Assembly (NCBI GenBank): GCA_000934455.1
Contig: KN883952.1
Coordinates: 34,549 to 61,734 of the forward strand
Source of the DNA: Apostichopus parvimensis
Lineage: Eukaryota > Echinodermata > Holothuroidea > Aspidochirotida > Stichopodidae
Direction: 5' to 3'
Length of the DNA stretch: 27,186 nt
Below the pieces are notes generated by a model, which saw nothing but the letters and a program-made list of their open reading frames with translations, did not search any database and was not told the origin of the DNA. Made by a program: the position numbers and the translations under genes. This document shows, one piece after another, positions 9,481 to 20,200 of this stretch; positions within the stretch are counted from its first letter, which is position 1, and the number at the start of each line of letters is the position of its first letter.

Positions 9481-12400
9481 TACATTCTTAAGCTTTTTTA
9501 TGCAATTCCATTACGAATACTCACAAACCGATGCATGTCGTTAAAGGCCTAAACTGTCTCTTTCAAGTTTGACAGGTTTTCTACAAGCCAAAAAGGAAGT
9601 ACCTCATTATAATTATATGAAGATAGGGAACCTCTCAAAACTGGAAAAGATTATTTTTGCCATCACCATAGGCATCGCTTTGTCAGTCTTCATAATTTGG
9701 AATTCATAATATGGCTATTAATGCTAATACTCTGTCAAAATTGATAATTGCATAAATTAAATTAAGTAGTAAGTAATTATAAAAAGCTTTTAGGTATCAT
9801 CAAACCAAAATTGATTTATTATCGAAACAAATTAAGCAACATGACATGATAGGTTACTATTCTTGTTTGTTTCTCCCAAAATATGTCTGCATCTCTTTCA
9901 ATATTCCCCATCTTCACCTTAATCCTTGATATTTGCAAGGTTGTTAAACCCCCTCCCTCCCCCTCCCCCCCAGACCCCAAAAGAAAAGTACAAAATGTGT
10001 GCATGTTTCTTTGTTTAATGCTCTGACTGTTTTTATGTGATGCAAACAAGAAGCATCGTTTGTTGGTACCAATGCTTTCATGGAAAACTGCCTAGCTTCA
10101 ATATATGTTATCGTGAAAAGTTGTGACCACAAAAGCTCGTAATAAAATTATATAAAAATCATACCAAACTAATAATCTAAAGCTGCCAAGTAAATTGAAA
10201 ATTTTGCAATTTTCTAGCCATCCTAGTGAACTTTTCGAGCCATGTTTATGTCACTGTACAGTTGCTTTAACAAGTGTATTCATGGTTATGCAACAGATAT
10301 ATTTTGTGAACCGACAAGAAATATACTGTACTGTAATAAATGTACCGGTCAGGAACGGCCTTTGGCTGCGTATGAAAACCTCCATTCAACTCGCTTTAGT
10401 ATTATTAAATATAGAAATATTTTTTTAATATGCTTGTTCTTTAATGATATTCGCTTTGGTAATGTTTTGAGCATTGCTCACGGTTGTAAAACAATGTGAA
10501 ACAAAGGTGCTGTGTTGCAGTTTGATGTCAAAACGAGCTGTATTTAGTAAAAGCCTAATTGTGCAAACCGTGTTACGATTGGTTGATTGTCTACAACACA
10601 TAATTAGTGTCAAAACAGATGATTTAGAACATTACGACTTGTATCATTTTGATCATGTTTATAATGGAATGTTCAAATGCTTTAAGGTAAATGACTAATG
10701 TTCTTACTCATGGAAGAAAAAAGTTCTCCAAACTTTAACTTACCAATTTTACCTGTCTTCTTAACAACCGTTACAACATTGCTCTATATTTAAGGTGACC
10801 AACCATTCGGATTAAAATTATTTCCCGGAAATGTCCCTGAATTTTATGTATTTGTCTGGGAATATCCCAGAATTTGTAAAAAGGCTCTGAAAACATAACT
10901 AAACATGATCATATTGGTCTGGTCTTAGTTATAATGGACTGCCTGATGCAGCTGCACTAGTGTTTGCAGCAGTAGGTCATAAAAACCATATATCAGCAGT
11001 TATTTTTTACAATTTAGCATGATAGCATGTGGTTTGCTGGATAATTCAAGATCTCGGTAGGGGTGTGTGGATGAGCCAGAATCTCAGTAATGGAGTACCC
11101 AATAACACAGGTCAGACTGTTTGTCTGAGTGTGTCATTCCTTGTACAATATTAGATGTTCATGGTTGTACTGGTAACAGTCAAGAGCAGGGGTTCTCTGA
11201 CTGAATCTTGGCCCACAGAAGTTTTCACTCTGGCCCGCTCGAAGAGAATACAAAAGCCTGACAATCTTGCACTATTCGGGTGTGCATACCATTAAGGCCC
11301 GTGGTTTGAGAACCATACTGGCAAACCTGCTCATAACTGAATGTTGGTACAGTGATGTCTGGATTTCTGTCAGGCTCTTTGTTTGAACCAATGTTTTTGT
11401 CTCTGGCCCCCATAGAAGATGGAGAACCTTTGGAGTGTTTCTTCTTTTGTGATGGAAGTTCTTGTTTACTTTGGTTTGGTTTGGGTTAATTAATGTAAGG
11501 TAGACTGCTGTGATATTGTCATATTTTCTATTTATTTATCTATTTATTTTAGTTAACATATTTTTGGATTGTGTACTATAGACAATCATCATAAAAAAAA
11601 AGATTATTAAAAAAAAAGAATATCGACCTGTCGATTTTTTGGATGAAAGTATCTCTGTCCATTATTTTTTAATTAGTGTCAAGGTATTTCTCAAATATTA
11701 TTGGTATATTTTTGGAACGTAAAGAAGTTGCCATTGTACCTAATAGAGCCGACCGTGGTTTTAAATTACTGGTTATTAGTATTTAATGTTTTGAAGTGCA
11801 CAGACTAATCTGCTAATATATATGTAAATTATTGAATGGTCAATGGCAAGAGCTTTATAATAAACGTCGAACGTGAAAAGGAACTGAAATAACTTGTTTC
11901 GTCTTATTCCGTTAATCGTTGCCATGGAACTTAACTGGCATGCCCCCCACCCCGCCGCCATCCCCCTCCCCCAGCCTCGCCCCTCCTCCCAAAAAAAGTG
12001 TGTGGTTTTGAGAGAATGGGGTTAAAGCATCTAAAGCAGGACATGGAATTGAAAAGTCTTCGCCATTTCGTTACAGGCAGTTCTGAGCAGAATGTCGAAT
12101 CACTCCTCTTTTCCTCGCCTCCCCTTACTCAACTTTCCTCTTAAAGAGTGCGAAGACTCGCGCAAAGAGAAACGTCTAATGTCTAATGTCTTGAAAAGAG
12201 AGTGCCTTTGTACTTGAACAAATAAAAGCAATAAACCGGTCATAACATAAATTGAGATTTTTGTTTTGGTTGTTTCTCTTTGTCGCGAGTCGTTTCTTAC
12301 AGGAATCAGTGATTCTGAAAAATGAGCTACGATTTTTATTCATACTACCGAAGAAGATCGATTTCCATTCGACAGAAAGAAAAGGAAATGTCGGTGTTTC

Positions 12401-13094
12401 TCCTACAGATGCGACCGAGATGTAGGCTATCATTACAAATGAATGACAAACTCTCTTTCAAATAAGGTCGGACATGAGAAATAACTAGTTTTATCACTGC
12501 AATATAACTTTCGTCTTTACTTGATGATGTATTCCTTTCTTGAATAACAAACGTTGATCTTGTAAAAAAACTGACAAATAGATTGTACCAATACGTGAAT
12601 TATTTCTCAAATATAAAACAAACCCGATCGATGCAGCTGTGGCAAGGGATGGCGCTATGAAGAAATTAGTCATAATATTCATGATAACGTACTGAATTCA
12701 TGTTTAAAATCCCATTTCTTTTCAAATAAACCAACTTTTCGGACATCACAACAAATTTGCGACTTCACTCATTATCTCATATGTATAGGTATTTACGACA
12801 TCGTGATGTGTACGTCATTTCTCACATTGTCAAACTAATTAAGCTGCCTTGTTTCTTCTTCGTTAATTATCCAATAATTCCTAACTACTATGCCAATTGA
12901 ACATTCCGGCGTCCATATCACATTCCCCTTGCATGCTCACCCGCCATCCAGACAAACCCCACGATACATACGTTCATCGACTGCCTCCTCTCCTCTCACG
13001 GAAACTGTTCCCATCGAACATAGTTACTTACAAGGCCTGTAGTATTGTATTCCTCAGGTTATTTCCAAAGGAGTTTATTCTATGTCACTGTACT
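9481..13094. other. Intergenic sequence between R3HDM4 and GRAMD1
   Basis: No recognisable exon, RNA gene or intact transposon on either strand. Open frames of 60-85 codons at 9819-10700 and 12176-12680 have no domain or splice support and are treated as chance. A hAT-like fragment at about 11187-11320 is listed separately. A stretch at about 10794-10885 has the look of a transposon terminus (GGTGACCAACC, then TTCCCGGAAATGTCCC) but no partner end was found. Confidence 0.6.
11187..11320. mobile_element. hAT-like fragment
   Basis: It starts CAGGGGTTCTCTGACTG and the complement of its right end reads CAGTATGGTTCTCAAACC. Both resemble hAT-family termini, with inverted GGCCC motifs inside. The flanking octamers (GTCAAGAG and GCAAACCT) do not form a convincing target duplication, so boundaries are uncertain. 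Confidence 0.4.
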
Positions 13095-13219
13095 AGTAAG
13101 TGCACATGGGCCTGACGTTTCGATCCTAGCAGGATCTTCTTCAGACGGAGGCTGAATGACAAGTAACAGTAAAAGAAGGGACAAATACAAGCACAGAATA
13201 CAGACAGGTAAATGAGCAG
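13095..13219 (+). repeat. Dispersed repeat, copy B, with ribozyme-like minus strand
   Basis: The better preserved copy of the repeat also found at 8020-8135. It contains the hairpin GATCC-TAGCA-GGATC (13122-13136). Read on the minus strand, CTGAAGA (13144-13138) is followed by that hairpin and then GAAAC (13121-13117). This is the order of the hammerhead ribozyme core (CUGANGA, helix II, GAAA). Helix I pairing is poor and one extra A sits before helix II, so catalysis is doubtful. Penelope-like retroelements and satellite DNAs are known to carry hammerhead motifs. Confidence 0.7.
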
Positions 13220-13946
13220 GGTAAACACAAAAGAGATATAATTAATTCTATATTCAGTTCAGATATATTTCTCACCGTGCATGTACACAATACAGGTGAC
13301 TGCTATACAAAAGTACGGCAAGTATTATCATGGACACGGTTAGTTTATCAGCTAGTGACCACAAGGAAATTAAGAAGAAAAAAACTTAAGCGAGAAAAAT
13401 TGAGGAAAAAAAAGAGAAACGTGAAAACAGTACTGAAGGAGACTTAATTAGTGTCTATACCTATTTACATGATAAGTTTTCAAGTTATTTGGGAAATACT
13501 CTTGAGAGTACTAGCTGAGCGAATACTTTTGTGAATTCCGTGTAAATACTAAGTTTTCTACTGACCCCTCCCCTCACCGCACGTCTTGACTTACCATAGT
13601 TCATGTGATTAGCCACGGAAATATACCAACTCACTATCTGTAAAGTTTATTAAAAAAAAACCTGATTTGAATGCCTCGTAAAACTCGATCAAGAGATGTA
13701 TGAAATATAGCAGATGTTCATTGTTTCAAATTGGTCACATGGAAAATGCCAAAACTTCATAACATCAAAATCCAGCCAGCATATCTATTTTAGGTTGTGT
13801 ACGTACGTACGTGTAAAGGTACTCAGAAAACATACTGTATCGTATTTAGTAAAAGCCCAACGTCTGAGAGTGAGAGTGAGACACGTCAAATTGGATGGCT
13901 GGCTTTAAAAGCAAGCCTAATTTCATTGCGAGTTCTAGAGAAGAAA
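13220..13946 (+). other. Upstream flank and probable 5' UTR of GRAMD1
   Basis: No clear promoter was seen. A short (ACGT)n-like GTACGTACGTAC lies at about 13799-13810. An in-frame TAG at 13791-13793 precedes the start codon with no other in-frame ATG between. TATTTTAG at 13786-13793 could serve as an acceptor for an upstream non-coding exon, which I cannot locate. Confidence 0.5.
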
Positions 13947-14203
13947 ATGTCAGTAAAAGCAAGTAACAACCGACCCTTCAGTAATCAGCGAACATTGTTA
14001 GACATTGCATCAAACGTTCCAGAGGAGCAGGATTCGGTCAAGCGATCAGATATACTCAGTGCCAGCGGTTCTGGACTTGACATGGCTATTGAACCAAAGC
14101 CTAACGTAGATGCCGCGGAAAGCTTACAAAATCAGAGCAAAGGGAATGATTCGAAAGATATTCCACATGACACAACGAACAGTGAGATAGAAAAATTAGC
14201 AGG
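13947..14203 (+). CDS. GRAMD1: GRAMD1 coding exon 1
   Basis: Codes residues 1-85 plus two bases of codon 86, donor GCAG|ggtatg used as AGG|gtatgt. The sequence is polar, Ser/Asn/Asp-rich and not conserved, as expected for the disordered N-terminus. ATG has A at -3. Its assignment rests on frame continuity with exon 2 and on the good donor, so it is less certain than the GRAM exons. Confidence 0.7.
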
Positions 14204-17200
14204 GTATGTTATATCGTTCTTCCAAAGCTTTAAAAAGATATGAATAATTGGGGGTGTGGTGGGGTTGGGGAGGGAGAGCGACAATCTTAAATAGCTCAGC
14301 TACGTTAATCAATACATTCAGATGTAAAAGCCTAGCTTAGTTAACTGAGCACCTGACAAGTAACAATAACACTACGAGTCCTAGACCTAGTAGCTACTTA
14401 TAATAGTGACAACCTTGATGAAACATATCTATTCTGTACAAGTTAGAATTATATCACTGGCACTAGCTAGGTTCCGTCTAGCTAATACTGTAGTAGCCCT
14501 ATTATGGTAACCTACTGCTGTTGCTGGTGCATTCTACTTACAAAGTGGCTATTTTTACGACTAGTCGTAACAATAATTTCCTGTTACGCATGCGCAGTTG
14601 CTTTAACATGGCTATATTAACGACCAGGAGTACTATTTTTACGACCAGGAGTAACAATAATTTCCAGTTAGGGTTTAGGGTTAGGGTTACCCCTACTACA
14701 TGCGCAGTTGCTTTATTTACTTTACTGCGCATGAATTCGCTGATGTCGTAAGAATAGTTTATAAATAATTCTTACTCCTGGTCGTAAGAATAGCCACGGC
14801 CTTCTACTTAGCTTGGTAGAAAAGAGTAGCCTAGAATATATGTGTAATTCCCTTGATTGAATGAACACAGGTCAAGTGAGCTACATTATACATATTCAAT
14901 AACTTCTCCTTTGCTCTAATACATTTTTATGACAAGCACAATAACAAAGGTCCAAAGAGAATTATTAAGGGATGTTGTGTTTCCATGCATTACATTGGAC
15001 TGAAATGAACACAATGCTAACAGTTACAAGAAAGTAACTCCAAAACAAAATGAGTTATTGAATAAATTATTTTTATCTTGCAAATTTTACAACTTCACGT
15101 GGCTCCACTTTAAATTGTGAAAACAAAACCTTGAGAGGAATGCTACACAGTCAAGTTTGGTTCAACTATAATTGTTGTGCTACATGACAACCTAGCAGTG
15201 GGTGGGACTAGTAATATGATATGTCCATAAATGACTGTATCTGTTGGTAAGTTACATCCATGCTAAAGTTATGCTACACATGCCAAAGCCAACAAAGGAA
15301 AGCCAAGCCTGTTTACTTGCAGAACATCCTAACCTACTTTGCCTTACCTTCAGTTTCAACTCTTTGTCTTGTACTGTATGTACATAAGATGATGTCTCAT
15401 GAAGGCTAGTCTGCAAGGTTGCACCTGGACAAGATTTGCATATAATAAGTCCAGACTTAACCTGTGTGCCTGTGTTAGGGCCTACGTGTATTCCGTAAAT
15501 ATATATGTATACAGTAGTCAGATTGTGTACTTTAGCACAGATATTGTGATAACAAGTTAGTCCTTTAGCCAAGATAATGTAGCTTGGATAAGTAGCCCTT
15601 GAATACCAAATACCTGTCCAGGTTTTCATTAATTGTGTCTTTCCTACCAAAGTTCATGGGAATCATGGCAGTATGTTTAGGGTACATACAGTAACACATT
15701 TATACATGATGTTCTGTCTCGAAGAAAGGGATTAGCCACACCAAGGTTTGGCATAGTTTAACTGCAAGGCAGCCCTAACTTTGATACCAGCTATGTGAGT
15801 AGATATAAACCAGCACTTGAGCTTTACAATTTATATTAACAACATTTTTTAAGAGCAGACATGCAGAAGAACGAGACTTAAAGTTTGCGTTCCATGCACG
15901 AATGTCTAAAGCCACATACATGTATATTACACTGCTTTATAGTGTACTACCTGTAAGTATGTATGCAGTTTGGATGTACAGTATGTATATATATGTTGAT
16001 TGGCGAGTAGAGGCCTGCCTACTCTTCATGTTTGCATCAAAAGGAGGCATGGTACGTTACTACCAATCATGTTATGTCAATGCCACAGGTGACTGTACCA
16101 ATTAGAAACAGGGCTAAATTTGAAGAAAGCAAGACTTTATTTGATTATTCATAGACCCTGATATACTGTATTGTACTGTAGGTTTGGAACTTTGAGATTA
16201 GGCGGAGGAGAAGGGGGTGGTGGTGGGGGGGGGGGAGGAAGTCAAACCTACTGTATGTTCAGTGGTGTTGACTACATACCATTCTCCCCACTCTCTCCCC
16301 ACCCTCTCCCCACCCTCAAGTGGCACGGCCCATGTTGCCAGAATTAATTTATCCAACTTGATACAAAGTTTTATCTAACATGTAAATGACTTGTGCTGTA
16401 TGTGTGTCAGCACTCAAATTATTATGACTGCTCATAAAATGCACATCTTCTTTGGGCAACCCAATCTATTTCTGTCATTCTGTTTCTGAAATTAAATAGT
16501 TTTGTATACAGACTGTGTAGATTTAATATTTTCAATATTTGCTTTATTTTCTTTGCCTTGGATCCGCTGTCTGGGAGAGCTCATCTATACAAACCTCAGG
16601 GGATATCTTCTAATTGCACAATTTGCAGTCAATTGTGTCAACTGTATATCGTCTAAAACGCCTCATTTGTTATAATTTGAATGTGAACGACTGTACTATA
16701 AGGTCTTTAAAATTGTTACTGAAATAGATTTGATGCGACTATGTTAAGTTCATTGTTTTAGTCACCATTGAAGGCTCAATTGACACAATTGACTCAAATT
16801 GACACGTTCAAACACCCTATTGATTGCTACAGTACAGTATGTACTGTATGGTGCTGTATGTACAGAAAGGTAACATTTTTTAATGATTTAATCAGTTTGC
16901 GAGAACTAATTTGTTTACAAGTTGCCACATGTGGTGACATGTGCCCCGTTAGGCACTGAAGTTTGGTACCATTTTAAAAGCAGTGTTTCTCGTTGCTTTA
17001 TGTTTCTGTTCAAATGACTAAAACTTTTTTTGCACTTAAATACATTCAGGGATGGTGGTGGTGAGTCTACTCAAGACCGACCTGATGTAACTGCGCCAGT
17101 GGTTGCTACAGCCACTACCAGCGAGTTGGAGGTCCCACTGACTAACGCCGCCTCCGATCCTTCATCCCAATCCGAGAAGAAAGTAAGAATCTCCACTCCA

Positions 17201-20200
17201 ACGAAACACGACAAGTCACCTAGCAGCTCAAAGAAGACTAAAAAGTCATCTCCATGGTACACTGTGAGTATTAAACAATGTGCCTAGATATTAACTTGTG
17301 TATGTGTATACATTACAACTGTTTATGTAATTATTGGCTGCCCATACTTTAAATTCATGTGAAATGACACAGTTTAGCTACATATCTAGATCCTCATAAT
17401 ACACACACAGCATTGTGGTGTTTGGAAGGTACTTTTTAACCATCACACTGCAATACTGTAGGTAAATTGTATGAAAAAGAACCAATTTCTTTGACTTCCA
17501 CTCTTTTCTACCAGCTGCACAGAACGTATTTCACTTTCTGCAAATCATAGTTATATTACCCAGATGCCAGGGACTGATATCGAGTGTACATACATAAAAC
17601 ATAAATTTCTACACTTGAACAGTTTCTGTTCATTGTTAAATATTGTTATTCAGGGGTTCAAGTAGAAAACACAATCGACCATTGTAAAGCAGAAGTGCAA
17701 AATCAATTTAACATCCTTGAAAGGAATTCAACATATAATGTACTGTACACAGTTAAACCAGTGGACGGTAAAGCAGTGTACTATATATACCTGGGACGGT
17801 CTGGCTATACAGTCAATTTTGGCAAACTTGCGCTAAACCTACATTTGGGGAATAGAGTATCGTATCATGCACTTTTGATGTGTATTAACAGTATACCAAC
17901 CTCATTGCCCCCAATGGATTTTCAATGCAATTTGCAGCAAGTTTGTGGTTCACTGGAGAACACAGTAGGCATACAGTGATAATTTTTATTTTAAATTAGC
18001 CTATTGTTGTAGGTACAGAGCTTAGGAGACCTGTACAGAAGAACCCGAGCATACTGTACTACAGTAGGCGGCTGTATGTGAGAGAAGGATCGCCTAGGCC
18101 TAGCCTCAGACCTGTCTTATACTGTGTACATGTATTGAGTACATTACGGTGCAGTATGTTGTACATGTGGTTTGAAACCACAGTTAACCACAGCGGGAAA
18201 ACGGTGAGTGCTTATGTATCGATCTGGAATTCTTTATAAATCTACAGATTTTTATACTGTATCTTCTCCATGCAGGTACTGACATCGAGCTACAAGTCAA
18301 AACTAGACGAATTTAGAAAAGTTTTCAAGACACTTCCTGAGAATGAGCGACTTGTAGCCGGTGAGTTTGGTCTGATGTGACACACTGTCAAGTGTCTTAT
18401 GTGACACACTGTAAATGTCTGATGTGACACACTGTAAATGTCTTATGTGACACACCGTAAATGTCTTATGTGACACTGTCATTGTCTTATGGACACATTG
18501 TCAAGTGTCTTATGTGACACTGTAAATGTCTTACTTGACTGACTTAATGTTTTATGTGACACACTGTAAAGTGTCTGATGTGACACTCATTTTCTTATGT
18601 GACACATTGTCTTATGTGACACACCGTAAATGTTTTATGTGACACACTGTAAATGTTTTATGTGACACACTGTAAATGTCTTATGTGACACTGTCAGTCT
18701 TATGGACACATTGTCAAGTGTCTTATGTGACACTGTAAATGTCTTACTTGACTGACTTAATGTTTTATGTGACACACTGTAAAGTGTCTGATGTGACACT
18801 GTCATTTTCTTATGTGACACATTGTCTTATGTGACACACCGTAAATGTTTTATGTGACACACTGTAAAGTGTCAGATGTGACACACTGTAAATGTCTTAA
18901 GATGACACACTGTAAATGTCTTATGTGACACACTAAATGTCATATGCACACTGGAAAGTGTCTTATGTGACACACTGTAAATGTCTTATGTGACACACTG
19001 TAAATGTCTTATGTGACACACTGTAAATGTCTTATGTGACACACTGTAAATGTCTCATGTGACACACTGTAAATGACTGAATGTGATACACTATAAAGTG
19101 GATAAAATGTTTTATCGTCCACTAATCTCATATATACCAAAAATCAGAAATTTTGCCCTCAGAGAAATGGAAAGTTTCCCAAATTTAACACTTACAGTAC
19201 GGAAAGCTATGAAGTGCAACTACAGTATCGCTGCTAGTGAATGGATTTGCTCTGTTAATTTAGAGAGAGGTCAACCACTTGCGTGAGAGATTTATTTTGA
19301 TCACTGTGGTATCATCTTATCGTATGGAAGAAGAAGGAAAATTTTGGTAGCCTGGTTTGGGAAGTGTCTCTCGCAGCGCAAAAAACACTAGTTAAGCGCA
19401 TATGATTTCCTTTTCTTCTTCCAGATTACTCTTGTGCCCTTCAGAAAGATATCCTCGTCCATGGAAGGATGTACGTCACTGAAAACTGGATCTGTTTCTA
19501 CGCGAACATATTCCGATGGGAGACAGTGGTAAGGAAGACTAAACTCCTGAGATTTTACCAGTGTTCATAAAAGTTTTGTAAAATGCTGATTGTAGCAAAG
19601 CAGACAATATATGTATATAAATATATATATATTCAAACATCTACTGGTTTGAATTATGTTCTCAACGCCATTTCCTGAATCGCAACACACATCAGTTAAT
19701 ACTGCACAGGCTTTTGTGAGTAGCTGAATTATATGCCAAATCATAGTAAGTTGTAATACAGGGCTCGTGTTAGGTAAGGAAACCGTGCTGATTCTTTGAC
19801 TGATGATTGTTAACTGTGCTTTGCATACTATTTCAAATTTGAGGAATAACTGATGATTTGTGGAAATATCAGCGAGAATCAACGATGGTTGAATTTCTAT
19901 CCAAATTTCGCCCAACCTCTCTCGTACCCCAAGTTCCATCCACTTTCAACACCCCCTCCCCCTCCCCCCTTACTGGCAAGTGGTAAAATGCACTGGTACT
20001 TAGCCAGTATATACAGTAGCCTGAATTTCTATTACTGATCATTCCACCACAATTACTTTAATTTCTAATGGTTTTCTTTATTTCCTGCAATGAGGTTTGC
20101 CCTTGCTAATTTAAAAAGGCTGATGTTCTGTAAGACGACCTTATACTGGTTCATTGGTTCCACCCCCCCCCCCCCCACCCCTCCTGTTCTCCATCTTCCC

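Noticed and set aside
10195..10698. Cluster of overlapping open frames on both strands
   Set aside because: None shows a domain, biased codon use or splice signals in a consistent arrangement; multiple frames being open at once points to chance.
13797..13946. Upstream extension of the GRAMD1 exon 1 frame
   Set aside because: The frame is open from 13794 but contains no ATG before 13947 (it begins with GTG), and the peptide has no similarity to GRAMD1. The region is treated as 5' UTR.
15252..15650. A 132-codon minus-strand open frame in GRAMD1 intron 1
   Set aside because: Low-complexity passages, no recognisable domain and no plausible flanking exon signals.
18635..18820. Minus-strand open frame rich in Ser-His-Lys-Thr repeats
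   Set aside because: A by-product of the 23-bp minisatellite; the period is not a multiple of three, so the frame soon breaks.
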